Assembly (NCBI GenBank): GCA_029261555.1 | Contig: JAJDBB010000115.1 | Coordinates: forward strand, 1 to 36,965 | Length of the DNA: 36,965 nucleotides | From: Nitrospinaceae bacterium | Lineage (GTDB): Bacteria > Nitrospinota > Nitrospinia > Nitrospinales > JACRGP01 | Direction: 5' to 3' | Shown: positions 15,735-24,299 of the stretch, in pieces | How the letters are laid out: each line of letters starts with the position of its first letter | How positions within the stretch are numbered: position 1 is the first letter of the stretch | The notes under the pieces: generated by a model | Told to the model about the DNA's origin: nothing | What the model saw: the letters and a program-made list of their open reading frames with translations, nothing else | Databases searched by the model: none | Translations under genes and position numbers: made by a program

Positions 15735-17531
15735 TTACGCGCGAGTTTCTGTTAATGAAACAATACCTCCATAGGACGATAAATCGCCGCTAACTTTAAA
15801 TGCTTTAACCAAGTTGCGGTATAAGTAACTTGTTCCTTCATGAATGGGCATCACCAATGAATAATTGCCTGGGTTCAAGGAGAATCCGGGTAAAATCACT
15901 TCGCAGTTCACCATGCCTTCATGAATATGATTGACGACGTCTCCATTTAAAGTTGAGATGGTTGTTATCAAAAGCCCGTCGTCCCTCACAATATTTAGTG
16001 AAACGTTCAAGGACGACACAGAAACTTTTAAACGGAAACTATATTTGATAACGACCGTATCATGAACCCTGATCTGGGTCGTAGGCTTTCCCTTTATCCA
16101 AAATTCAACTGACAAATCGTCGATCATATCCATCTTCTCGTAAATGGGACCATACAGGGCAGACTGCTTCCACATTGAACCCGGAGACTCGTTCATGATT
16201 TCTTTTGGTAAAAAAGGCTTTTTTATACGGTCCTCCTTCTTATTAAATTCGGCCCCCTCCATAGATTGCTTGGAAACATGATAGCGATAATTAAAATTCA
16301 ACAGTCCCCATGTCAACCCTGAGCCATTCAACACTGCAAACTCGGCAGCCCTGTCTCTATAGAGGTACTTTTGATTCTGGATAACGGCAAATACCATCAC
16401 ATACTGCCCTGGGTTGAACATCATGTTCGATACATTCAATTTATTTTGAAAAACCGGTGGTGCGGAACCTGTGCCTCCTGCTGGGATCGAAAGAGTGGAC
16501 ATTTGCAGACCGTCTTTTCGATAAAAAACAAGAACCCCCTTTAGATTGGAATATGACTCGTGGCAGGAAATATTATATTTGAGTTCGAATTTACAGTTGA
16601 CAGGTAAGGCCTGTGTTTTTTCGCCATTGAGAAGCAATTCCAGTTGAATTTCTTTGATGACGCCGTCCTCGTTAAATATTGGTCCGTAGATATCTCCCAA
16701 GGGAGGTGATTTGTAGGGCTTGGTCGCGACCGCTCCTTTTTTCAAGCAAACCAGTTCCTTTTCCCTTTGGATTTCCTCGTTATTGAGGAAATCCATATAT
16801 TGCTTCAAAACAACATCGACGTTACCGACGGCTTTCATGACTCCCTTATGAATCCAAATGGCCCGGTCGCAAAATTGTTTAATATTTGTGGCGTTGTGCG
16901 ATACCAAGACCATGGCTACCCCGAGATTTTTGAGCTGATGCATCTTGATAAGGCATTTGTTCTGGAACGCAAAATCGCCAACGGAAAGGACCTCGTCAAT
17001 CAACAAAATGGTAGGATTCAAATTCACTGCCACGGAAAATCCCAAGCGGGCCTTCATACCTGAGCTATAAGTCCCTACCGGACTTTCTATAAATTCGTGT
17101 ATTTCAGAAAAGCTCACAATGTCATCCATAATCTCGTGGATCATTTTATGGCTCAGTCCCAACAAGGCTCCCGTACGGAATATATTTTCACGACCGCTCA
17201 GTGTCGGGTCTAAACCGGCGTTCAAATTTATCAAGGCTTGCACTCTGCCATCGACCGCAATTTTCCCGACGTCGGGCCTCAAGGAGCCGTTGATCATTTT
17301 CAACAATGTGGATTTGCCGCTTCCGTTGCGTCCTACCAGCCCGATGGATTCCCCTGGATAAAGAGAGAACGAGAGGTCGCGAAGGGCCCAAAATTCTCCC
17401 GGCCTAAGATCCGTCCGTTTCTCCTTGGCGAAAATTTCCCTGAGTAGGTCCGTCATTCCATAATCGCGGTGGGAATGCAAATGGCGATTGAATTTTTTTG
17501 ACACGTTTTCTACAAAAAGAATCGGTCGCAC
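15735..17531 (-). CDS. wzt: ABC transporter ATPase for polysaccharide export with two C-terminal Wzt domains
   Basis: 598 residues. The N-terminal ATPase has Walker A GRNGSGKST (67-75), signature TYSSGMKARL (about 154-163), Walker B ILLIDEVLSVGD (175-186) and the H-loop histidine in VSHNAT (about 212). The C-terminal part is long and duplicated. Residues about 278-402 (DIYGPIFNEDG...NPGQYVMVFAV...YLYRDRAAEFAV) and 455-573 (ALYGPIYEKMD...NPGNYSLVMPI...YLYRNLVKAFKV) are two copies of the beta-sandwich Wzt C-terminal type that binds the non-reducing-end cap of the glycan in O8/O9a systems. A single copy is usual. It partners the permease three bases upstream and energises export across the inner membrane. 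Confidence 0.95.
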   Translation of the reverse strand: MRPILFVENVSKKFNRHLHSHRDYGMTDLLREIFAKEKRTDLRPGEFWALRDLSFSLYPGESIGLVGRNGSGKSTLLKMINGSLRPDVGKIAVDGRVQALINLNAGLDPTLSGRENIFRTGALLGLSHKMIHEIMDDIVSFSEIHEFIESPVGTYSSGMKARLGFSVAVNLNPTILLIDEVLSVGDFAFQNKCLIKMHQLKNLGVAMVLVSHNATNIKQFCDRAIWIHKGVMKAVGNVDVVLKQYMDFLNNEEIQREKELVCLKKGAVATKPYKSPPLGDIYGPIFNEDGVIKEIQLELLLNGEKTQALPVNCKFELKYNISCHESYSNLKGVLVFYRKDGLQMSTLSIPAGGTGSAPPVFQNKLNVSNMMFNPGQYVMVFAVIQNQKYLYRDRAAEFAVLNGSGLTWGLLNFNYRYHVSKQSMEGAEFNKKEDRIKKPFLPKEIMNESPGSMWKQSALYGPIYEKMDMIDDLSVEFWIKGKPTTQIRVHDTVVIKYSFRLKVSVSSLNVSLNIVRDDGLLITTISTLNGDVVNHIHEGMVNCEVILPGFSLNPGNYSLVMPIHEGTSYLYRNLVKAFKVSGDLSSYGGIVSLTETRA

Positions 17532-17534
17532 GGC

Positions 17535-18365
17535 TCAATACCGCTCCACCACAACTCTTATTGACAGATGAAATATTAGCCAAGCCATCAAAAACAATCC
17601 TGCATGGAGGAATACGACCCACATGAACGCCTCTCCATCGACGAGCCGACCCTCAATCAATATGCCCCTTAGGTTGTTTAAAGATATGGCTACCGGATTG
17701 ACGACGTTCAAAACAGAGAGCGCCCCCGACTCCGGTATAGGAATGACTACCGAACTCAAAAACATGCAGGGCCTCAACATCATTCCAACGAACCTGCCGA
17801 CGTCGCCATAAATTGAATTGAAAGGAGCCAATAGCAATCCAACAGAAAAACCGATCAGAATAATTATAGAGAATAAGAGCAAAAACTTGAGAAACGCGCT
17901 CAGTGAAAACAGACCCGTAATTATCGCGATCAAGAGAATGACCCCAATCCGAAAAGATGCGTTGAAATAGATTTTGAAAAGCAGGGCGCCGATGAATGCC
18001 TCGGGGGGAGCTTTGGAATAAGAAAGAAGACTTTTATACCGATGGAAGATATCCAACGGGGAATTTATTGAGTCTAGAAATGTTTGCCAAAGCAGAACTC
18101 CAACGCAAACATAAACGCCGTAGGGAATGGTCAGTCGGCCAATTTCAATAACGCGAAAATGGAACAATACGAAGAAAACAAGCGCATATGCCAAGGGCTC
18201 AAGAAAATCCCAAAGGGGTCCGAATTTGGTTTTTGAATAGTCCGTTCGAACAGTGTTTAAAAAAAGTCGGTATCCAATGTAAGAACCTGGACGCAAACCG
18301 CCGAGCATTTTTCCGGCCACATGCCGAAGGTTTTTAGATTCAGAATCTGGCAGATAAATTTCCAT
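17535..18365 (-). CDS. wzm: ABC-2 type polysaccharide export permease
   Basis: 276 residues with about six membrane helices and the typical ABC-2 permease start: YRLFLNTVRTDYSKTKFGPL (the RDlkvRYkqT/sLG-like region), then LEPLAYALVFFVLF. It is the membrane partner of the ATPase three bases downstream; together they export an undecaprenol-linked glycan made in the cytoplasm. The gene directly follows the IMPase-family gene (41 bp gap) on the same strand, so it is probably in the same transcript as the sugar genes upstream. Confidence 0.93.
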   Translation of the reverse strand: MEIYLPDSESKNLRHVAGKMLGGLRPGSYIGYRLFLNTVRTDYSKTKFGPLWDFLEPLAYALVFFVLFHFRVIEIGRLTIPYGVYVCVGVLLWQTFLDSINSPLDIFHRYKSLLSYSKAPPEAFIGALLFKIYFNASFRIGVILLIAIITGLFSLSAFLKFLLLFSIIILIGFSVGLLLAPFNSIYGDVGRFVGMMLRPCMFLSSVVIPIPESGALSVLNVVNPVAISLNNLRGILIEGRLVDGEAFMWVVFLHAGLFLMAWLIFHLSIRVVVERY

Positions 18366-18406
18366 AGTTGCAGACCAAAAATCAATTCCATAAATATCAA
18401 ATCGCT

Positions 18407-19168
18407 CTAAAACCCAAGGCGGCCATTATGAGCGGTCAGGGATACGGATTCAGTCATAGCGCCATGAATGCGCAAATCGACCGATGCGCCCGCCGCCCGC
18501 AGGATAGAGCAACCGGCGGCCACGTCCCACAGCATGATGTTGTCTTCACGGTAGGCATCGGCTCTGCCGCAGGCCACATAACATAAAGACAGCGCCGCGC
18601 TGCCCAAAAGGCGTACTTTTCGAAACTGTTGAATGTTTTTGGCAAATCGGGTCAAACTGCGTAAAGAATAATCGGTCCCGGCAGGAAAGCCCGTCGTCAA
18701 TACTGCCGACCCAGTTTCATTCACGGTCGAGGGATGAATCGGTTGACCATTGAGCCAGGCTCCATCGCCCACAATCCCGCTAAACAGTTCTTCATGAAAA
18801 AAATCGTAAATCAGGCCGAGTACCGGCTCGGTTTTCCGGAAAAGTGCAATGGATATACAGCAAAATGGAATCCCCTGATGGTAATTCAAACTGCCGTCCA
18901 ATGGGTCCACAATCCAAAACTCCTGCAAATCTTTTGGAGAGAAATTTAGATTTGGAGATTCTTCGCATAACATGGGCAAATTACTGGGTTCAAGAAAATG
19001 CTGGATCAGGGTTTGCGCGGATTTGTCAGCCCGAATTTTGACGTCATGCTCAAAAACAAATTCCGCTTCCTGGCTCCCAGCAAGTCGTTGGCGTAATTGA
19101 CGACCCGTTGTGAGAGCGGCGGTTTCAGCTAGACGTAACAAGCTTACTTTGTCCTGGCAGCTCATCAT
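18407..19168 (-). CDS. Inositol-monophosphatase-family sugar phosphatase
   Basis: 253 residues from the ATG at 19168. The frame stays open upstream, but there it runs across the decayed dehydrogenase and is not protein-like for this family. Family motifs are present: LCEESP (67-72, the metal-binding EE), WIVDPLDGSLNY (85-96) and LWDVAAGCSILRAAGA (213-228), so the Mg-dependent phosphomonoesterase site appears complete. Members include inositol monophosphatase, CysQ and sugar phosphatases of polysaccharide clusters. Next to an SIS isomerase and a Gfo/Idh dehydrogenase it probably removes phosphate from a sugar intermediate; the substrate is unknown. The ribosome binding site is weak, so translation may depend on the upstream genes. 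Confidence 0.85.
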   Translation of the reverse strand: MMSCQDKVSLLRLAETAALTTGRQLRQRLAGSQEAEFVFEHDVKIRADKSAQTLIQHFLEPSNLPMLCEESPNLNFSPKDLQEFWIVDPLDGSLNYHQGIPFCCISIALFRKTEPVLGLIYDFFHEELFSGIVGDGAWLNGQPIHPSTVNETGSAVLTTGFPAGTDYSLRSLTRFAKNIQQFRKVRLLGSAALSLCYVACGRADAYREDNIMLWDVAAGCSILRAAGASVDLRIHGAMTESVSLTAHNGRLGF

Positions 19169-19179
19169 TTCTGTTCTAT

Positions 19180-19574
19180 TTATGAGAATCCATGCAACAA
19201 ATGATGGGCGGACTCCATTTCCATGTACAAGCGTCCTTCGCGGGTATAGGAGCCTGCATGTGGTGTAGATGACTTGGGGTAATTTGTGAGTGGCCCCTCG
19301 TATAGGGCTCCAGGTGGAAGGCGTCCAGCCTGGCTCCATGCGCCTTTCCTGAATCAAGGGATTTGACGAGCGAAGGTTCGTCGAGGAGCGAACCTTGAGC
19401 CGCATTCAAAAGGCAGCAACTGGGTTTCATCACCTCAATCAATTCAGACCGGGTTAATTTTCTCTTATAGGGATTACAGGTATATTCGATTTCCGCTTCT
19501 TTTAATAAATTTAGCGGTTGGACGTCCATTTCACCAAACGTCGAAGGCCCTGGTAACACTTTTTTACCGTCCAT
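19180..19574 (-). pseudogene. Decayed D-2-hydroxyacid (phosphoglycerate-type) dehydrogenase
   Basis: The N-terminus (KVLPGPSTFGEMDVQPLNLL, then NPYKRKLTRSELIEVM) matches the start of phosphoglycerate-dehydrogenase-like enzymes. The frame then jumps directly to the late part of the family (MKPSCCLLNAAQGSLLDEPSL), so roughly 170 residues, including the GxGxxG NAD-binding core and most of the catalytic domain, are missing. After EPYT the original C-terminus continues in another frame (EGPLTNYPKSSTPHAGSYTR...HLLHGFS, stop at 19180-19182), so there is also a one-base frameshift. The start overlaps the end of the SIS gene by 11 bp, as an intact operon gene would. The enzyme is certainly non-functional as encoded. 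Confidence 0.85.
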
Positions 19575-20184
19575 TGTTTTTAAACTTATCTATCAAGTAG
19601 AGCGTGATGGCGTGTCCCAAAAGGTGGTGAGAATCCTCCGCCAATCCATATTCATCTTTGGGTGTTTCAAAATGCACCAGAATATCAGCCAAATTGGCAA
19701 GAACCCCGCCGTCAAATCCCACCAGAGCGACGACCTTGCCCTTTTTTTTCTGGGCCAAACTTGTCGCATTGATAACATTTTGACTATTTCCGCTAGCGGA
19801 AATCACAACCAGGATGTCGCCTTCGTCAAACAAGGGTTCCATCTGGGAGGTGAAGATCTGATCGTAACCCAAATCGTTGCCGGAAGAGGTGATGTGTGGA
19901 ACGCTGTCGGTGAGACAGTACGTTCGAAATCCTGCAACGCCTGCGCTGTTCCCAACCTGGGCTAGATCTCGGCTGAAATGAGAAGCTGTGGCCGCGCTTC
20001 CCCCGTTGCCGGCAAAAAAAATCATTCGGTTCCGCTCGCGGGCTTGCAGAAATAAATGCACTACCTTATCGATTTGGGTCGTCGGCGCATTGTTTAAAAT
20101 TGCGCTCAGGTTTTCAATGTATTGATGGAAAAATCCCTCAATTCCCACAACCACTTTGTTAGTTATATTCACTCTCTCATCCAT
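19564..20184 (-). CDS. SIS-domain sugar isomerase, GmhA/DiaA-like
   Basis: 206 residues from the ATG at 20184, which has GGAAGG eight bases upstream; the frame is open further upstream to 20259, but that extension would overlap the Gfo/Idh gene. A single SIS domain is visible: FAGNGGSAATASHF (57-70), VISASGNSQNVI (127-138) and EDSHHLLGHAI (183-193). Length and layout fit phosphoheptose isomerase (GmhA) and its relatives, which convert a ketose-phosphate to an aldose-phosphate at the start of heptose or related sugar pathways. It is followed at once by the dehydrogenase pseudogene and the phosphatase, so it belongs to the sugar-precursor block. The exact substrate is uncertain. Confidence 0.85.
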   Translation of the reverse strand: MDERVNITNKVVVGIEGFFHQYIENLSAILNNAPTTQIDKVVHLFLQARERNRMIFFAGNGGSAATASHFSRDLAQVGNSAGVAGFRTYCLTDSVPHITSSGNDLGYDQIFTSQMEPLFDEGDILVVISASGNSQNVINATSLAQKKKGKVVALVGFDGGVLANLADILVHFETPKDEYGLAEDSHHLLGHAITLYLIDKFKNNGR

Positions 20185-20231
20185 ATCAACAGCCTTCCTA
20201 AGATGAAATCTAGATTGCGAAAATTTGAATT

Positions 20232-21263
20232 CTAATTGGTTGTAGAAAAAGAAGCCCATTGAGCGTCTTGCGAATAAATCTTATGGACCAAGCTCATTGC
20301 CTCCAATGCCTCCTGGGAGCCTCCTTGTTTTATGGGTTGGTCTTCCTTTATACAGTTTATAAAATCATTGATTTCCAAATCCCAAGAATTATCTTCCTCA
20401 AAATAATGATTCGATTCTTCTGGGTTGGGCAAAGGATACCCCTCCGCATTGTAAAGACACGAGGAAACCTTGAGGCATTCTGTTCCATAGGAACCTGAAG
20501 CGGAAAGGATTCCGCTCAATGTGAGAAGTCCCCGCTGCAAACTGATTTCCAATTGAAATTTATGGCGCCATTGCGTGGCCGAAGAGTGCAACATCGCAGT
20601 TTGTCCGCCTTTGTTTCGCATAATCGCAAAAGCATTGTCCTCTACTGGGATATTCCAATAGGATTGCCCGATGAAGCTTTTTACTTCATCAAAAGGACCC
20701 GCAAAGCAAAGAAACAGATCCACCATGTGGATTCCCTGGTCAATCAGAATCCCTCCTCCGGAAAGCTCGAAATTATTGCGCCAGTTTTTATCAAAATCAG
20801 GACCTCCGGATTTCCCATAAACACCCCGCATCCACAAAATGCGGCCCAACTCGCCGCTCTCTATTGTCTCCTTGGCAAGGATAACGGACGCGTGGTATCG
20901 GTGATTGAATCCAAATTTGAGTTTGATATTAAGAGCCCGTCGCTCTGCTCGTTGTATTCTTTGGATATCTTCTACGGTTCGTCCCGGAGGTTTTTCACAA
21001 AAGGCGTGGACTCCCTTTTCAAGGGCGGCTTCAGCGATTTCAGGAATGTATTCGTTGGGAGTACAAATGAATACGAGATCGAGGGGAAGATCGAACAGGC
21101 TGCGCCAATCGCGAAGCCAACGACAGCCTAGGTCTCCCTCTGAAGGCGGTTTTGGATCACAAATAGCAATCAATTCGAGGTCAGGATGATTTCTTATGCA
21201 AACTTCTCGAATCCGTCCTATTTTACCAAAACCGACAATGGCAACTTTTAATTTCGAGAGCAT
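20232..21263 (-). CDS. Gfo/Idh/MocA-family NAD(P)-dependent sugar oxidoreductase
   Basis: 343 residues. The N-terminal Rossmann fold has VAIVGFGKIGR (7-17), ICDPKPP after the second strand, and VFICTPNEYIPEIAEAALEKG followed by the family's EKPP (90-93). The C-terminal half contains FGFNHRYH and GGGILIDQGIHMVDLFL, the usual catalytic/substrate region with the conserved histidine. Family members oxidise or reduce sugars and nucleotide-sugars. It is the first gene of the long minus-strand series, divergent from the CMP-sugar synthetase 226 bp away, so a role in making that sugar or a related one is likely. Substrate not determinable from sequence. Confidence 0.92.
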   Translation of the reverse strand: MLSKLKVAIVGFGKIGRIREVCIRNHPDLELIAICDPKPPSEGDLGCRWLRDWRSLFDLPLDLVFICTPNEYIPEIAEAALEKGVHAFCEKPPGRTVEDIQRIQRAERRALNIKLKFGFNHRYHASVILAKETIESGELGRILWMRGVYGKSGGPDFDKNWRNNFELSGGGILIDQGIHMVDLFLCFAGPFDEVKSFIGQSYWNIPVEDNAFAIMRNKGGQTAMLHSSATQWRHKFQLEISLQRGLLTLSGILSASGSYGTECLKVSSCLYNAEGYPLPNPEESNHYFEEDNSWDLEINDFINCIKEDQPIKQGGSQEALEAMSLVHKIYSQDAQWASFSTTN

Positions 21264-21489
21264 GGGGGGTATCCAAAATTAAAAATTCCTTATGACTTAT
21301 TTAAAAAATAATGGTTAACTCCAAAAAAACATTATTGAGATTTTTAATAAATATTAATAATTTCTGTGAGTGTAACTTCTTATTTAACATTTTCCTATAA
21401 AAAAACTAAACTAATCGTGCAGAATTAGCCTGCGAACGCAACGATGAGTTGAGTCTGCTGGTTTTTAAATACTCGGAGAAGATAAGTTT
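21264..21489. promoter_or_regulatory. AT-rich divergent promoter region between the two glycan gene series
   Basis: This 226 bp gap separates the minus-strand series (first codon at 21263) from the plus-strand series (first codon at 21490). It is the most AT-rich stretch in the area, with runs such as TTTTTAATAAATATTAATAA. Both gene series must start their transcripts here or nearby. I cannot fix a -35/-10 pair with confidence. Such AT-rich divergent promoters are typical targets of H-NS-like silencers, which is inference. Confidence 0.45.
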
Positions 21490-22158
21490 ATGCTGGGAAT
21501 AAAAATCGCCATGGTTCCAGCCCGATTGGGCAGCCAACGATTGAAGCGTAAAAATTTGCGGGAGTTGGATGGGGTTCCGCTGATTACCCGCGCTATCCGT
21601 AAATGCTTGGCTGCGGGGGTGTTTGATGAGATCTGGGTCAATTCCGAAAGCGTCCTCTTTAAGGAAATTGCCAAACGGGAAGGGGTGAGATTCCATCATC
21701 GACCTGGAGAGCTTGCCGGGCATGAAACCACTCATGAGGAATACATTTATGAGTTTCTTTTATCCCGTCCTTGTGAATATATCTTTCAGGTTCATAGTAT
21801 CGCTCCTCTGCTCACCGCCGATCAGGTAAGACGTTTTGTGGACGTCATGATAGAGAAGAACCACGACGTCCAACTCAGTTGCATCCATGAGCAAATAGAA
21901 TGCGCCTTAGAAGATACGCCGCTAAACTTTTCCTTTCAAAAAAAGGAAAACTCCCAGGATTTAAAACCCATTCAACGCATCACTTGGGGAATCACGGGAT
22001 GGCGGGCGTTGAATTTTCTTCAAGCCCATGAGGCCGGTAGGTGCGCCACATATGATGGAAAAGCGGGTTTCTTTCCTTTGGATCCTTTGTCAGGCCATAT
22101 AATTAAGACGGAAGAGGACCTTAAAATCGCACAAGCATTGCTCCTTGTTTCGAGGTAG
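21490..22158 (+). CDS. CMP-sugar synthetase (NeuA-like acylneuraminate cytidylyltransferase)
   Basis: 222 residues. The N-terminal nucleotide-binding motif reads MVPARLGSQRLKRKNLREL (8-26), the CMP-nonulosonate synthetase form of the ARxGSxRxxxKN signature. ITRAIRKCLAAGVFDEIWVNSE and a motif around QVHSIAPLLTADQVRRFVD follow, as in NeuA/PseF/LegF/KdsB-like enzymes. The reaction is CTP + sugar acid to CMP-sugar + PPi. The length is typical. It is followed by only five bases before the DUF115 gene, an arrangement that fits donor synthesis next to a CMP-sugar-using transferase. No nonulosonate synthase (NeuB type) is visible in the window, so the acid must be made elsewhere. Confidence 0.85.
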   Translation: MLGIKIAMVPARLGSQRLKRKNLRELDGVPLITRAIRKCLAAGVFDEIWVNSESVLFKEIAKREGVRFHHRPGELAGHETTHEEYIYEFLLSRPCEYIFQVHSIAPLLTADQVRRFVDVMIEKNHDVQLSCIHEQIECALEDTPLNFSFQKKENSQDLKPIQRITWGITGWRALNFLQAHEAGRCATYDGKAGFFPLDPLSGHIIKTEEDLKIAQALLLVSR

Positions 22159-22163
22159 AACCC

Positions 22164-23012
22164 ATGTTTGGAAAGACCCTTTTAGACCTCTACAGGCGCG
22201 ATTTAGTTCTTCCTTATTTCCTTTTTAGGATCCGACGCGCTATTTGGCGGGCTGGGGGATTATTTGCTCAATTAGGCATTCCTATTACAGAAAATCAACG
22301 CCGGTGGTTAAAATTAAAAAATAAGCACCGCGGGAAAAGAGCCTTTATTATAGGTAACGGACCAAGCGTTCGATTGGAAGATCTCGAAGAGCTCGATGGT
22401 GAAGTTATATTTGCAATGAACAGGTTCTACTTGGCCTACCAGGGACTCCGAATGCGACCCACATATACATGTTGTTCCGATCCTGTCATGATCCGAAATC
22501 ACATCGATGAAATTGCAGCCCAATGCCGTTCACCTTTATTCATAATATCCAGCCTGTTGTTTAATGCATCGACACTGGACAATACGAACGGCATTTATTT
22601 TTATGAGATAGAAGCGCCCTCTGAAAGGATGAAATTTCGTTTCCAGCCATTTCGAGGGTTAGAACACGGGTCCAGCGTTATCTTTGTCGCTATGCAAATT
22701 GCGGTGTGGATGGGCGTCCAGCGTTTGGTGTTGTATGGGATCGATCACGATTTTCAATTGCCCAAGGGATTCACCGAGGATGATCCAATCGTGATTGATA
22801 ATGGGGAGGTCAATCATTTCATTCCGCATTACCGGAAGCGGGGAGATCCGTGGTGCCCCCCGAAGAAGAAAAATATTGAGCTTGGTTTTCAATGCGCGCT
22901 CGATCAATGCAAAAGCCACGGGATTGAAATCGTCAACTGCACACGAGGCGGAAAGCTCGATATTTTCCCCCGAAAGGTCTTGACGGACGAATTGAACAAT
23001 TCCATGGACTAA
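22164..23012 (+). CDS. Stand-alone DUF115/MptE-like protein, probable nonulosonate transferase
   Basis: 282 residues. KRAFIIGNGPSVRLEDLEEL (58-77) is the glycine-rich loop of the DUF115/6-hydroxymethylpterin-pyrophosphokinase-like family, shared in form with GT42 sialyltransferases. NRFYLAY follows as in those proteins. VLYGIDHDFQLPKG and the C-terminal GIEIVNCTRGGKLDIFPRK match the last domain of the 1154-residue fusion almost segment for segment. The gene is five bases downstream of the CMP-sugar synthetase with GAGG as ribosome binding site, so the two are certainly co-expressed. In flagellar Maf proteins the related domain attaches pseudaminic or legionaminic acid. By context I predict transfer of a CMP-activated sugar. 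Alternative: a phosphotransferase like MptE. Confidence 0.75.
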   Translation: MFGKTLLDLYRRDLVLPYFLFRIRRAIWRAGGLFAQLGIPITENQRRWLKLKNKHRGKRAFIIGNGPSVRLEDLEELDGEVIFAMNRFYLAYQGLRMRPTYTCCSDPVMIRNHIDEIAAQCRSPLFIISSLLFNASTLDNTNGIYFYEIEAPSERMKFRFQPFRGLEHGSSVIFVAMQIAVWMGVQRLVLYGIDHDFQLPKGFTEDDPIVIDNGEVNHFIPHYRKRGDPWCPPKKKNIELGFQCALDQCKSHGIEIVNCTRGGKLDIFPRKVLTDELNNSMD

Positions 23013-23053
23013 TGGTGAGTTATTTGCAGGAATAACATTTAAAACCCCTAATT

Positions 23054-24181
23054 ATGAAAATTGGAATCGATTGTCGGGTATTAGAATCCATTTCATGGGG
23101 AGTCGGGAGGGTACTATCCAACCTGATAAAGTCCTGGGGGCAAAATGGAAGTGATCATCAATGGGTCTTATACTTTAGAAACTCTGTACCGCCATTGGAG
23201 TTTTTGAATTCCGAAAATTTCGAAAAGAAAGTTATCAAATCGCTACTTTCCTCAAAATCGCATAGGCTTTGGGAACAAGTTTCTCTTTCCTTTGAATTGA
23301 ATAGAAATCCTCCGGACGTTTTTTTGAGTCCCTCTTATATCCTTCCCTTGGCCGGACGTTGCAGAATGGCGGTGATGGTTCATGACCTTTCTTTCGAGTT
23401 CAATCCCAAATGGTATTCGATTAGGGAAAGTTTAGAACTCCGCGGACTCACCCGCTGGAGCGTCCACAATGCCGAAAAAGTACTGTGCGCCTCCGACCAC
23501 ACTCAAAAAGAAATTATCAAATACTATGGAGAAAAATGCCGGGAAAAAATATCCATTCATTCCTGGGCGCCAGAAGACCATTTCAAGGTTTGTCATGAAA
23601 ACCCGATGCCCAGAAGCGCTGGAAACTTTAAAATACCCCAGCCCTATTTTCTTTTTGTCGGGCAGCTTTTCAGACGAAGAAATATTCCGTTGCTGATTAA
23701 AGCCTTTAAATCGGTAACCGATGTTTATCCTGAGTTTTCGTTGGTCTTGGTCGGCAAAAACCACCAATTTGACGAATTCATAAAGACATTGACCCGCCAA
23801 TCTGGAATATGTGAAAAGGTGTTTCATTTTGATTACCTACCAGAAAAAGACCTGATTCCTTTATATCAAAATGCCTTCTGTTTTATTCATCCTTCCTCAT
23901 ATGAAGGGTTTGGATTGCCAATGGTCGAAGCAATGGCCAGTGGCATTCCGGTTGTTCTGTTGACCGCAAAGGCTATGGTAGAAGTGGCCGATGGGGCCGC
24001 TGGGGTAGTTGGATCTCTTGAGGAGAACGACTTGGTTCGGTACCTCCTAAAATTAATAAAAAATGAGGATATGAGAAAGAAATTGGTTCTAAAAGGATTG
24101 AAGCGAGTTCAAAGCCTGAGGTGGGACGCCGCGGCGATGTCGGTTTTGGACGTGTTGAAAGAAACTGAGCTCCCAAAATAA
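23054..24181 (+). CDS. GT4-family glycosyltransferase
   Basis: 375 residues with the GT-B layout. The start MKIGIDCRVLESISWGVGRV has the glycine-rich acceptor loop, and MVHDLSFEFNPKWYS is typical of GT4 mannosyl/rhamnosyl-like enzymes. The donor-binding half has FLFVGQLFRRRNIPLLIKAF (199-218) and HPSSYEGFGLPMVEAMASG with the E-x7-E pair Glu284/Glu292. It is a cytoplasmic retaining transferase that uses a nucleotide-sugar. It follows the DUF115 gene by about 40 bp on the same strand. No membrane segment, in contrast to the GT4 enzyme at 6352-7629. Confidence 0.9.
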   Translation: MKIGIDCRVLESISWGVGRVLSNLIKSWGQNGSDHQWVLYFRNSVPPLEFLNSENFEKKVIKSLLSSKSHRLWEQVSLSFELNRNPPDVFLSPSYILPLAGRCRMAVMVHDLSFEFNPKWYSIRESLELRGLTRWSVHNAEKVLCASDHTQKEIIKYYGEKCREKISIHSWAPEDHFKVCHENPMPRSAGNFKIPQPYFLFVGQLFRRRNIPLLIKAFKSVTDVYPEFSLVLVGKNHQFDEFIKTLTRQSGICEKVFHFDYLPEKDLIPLYQNAFCFIHPSSYEGFGLPMVEAMASGIPVVLLTAKAMVEVADGAAGVVGSLEENDLVRYLLKLIKNEDMRKKLVLKGLKRVQSLRWDAAAMSVLDVLKETELPK

Positions 24182-24299
24182 ATATATGTCCTTTCTTTCG
24201 TTCCTGAGTTTTTGTGATAAATTTTTGAAGGACGAGGTGTTGGAAGAGTTTAAAATAATTCGAGAGAAAATTGCAGATCAACCTCATTGTTACAATAAA

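Noticed and set aside
19169-19405. N-terminal extension of the IMPase-family gene
   Set aside because: The extension is a different reading of the decayed dehydrogenase DNA; family alignment begins at the ATG at 19168.
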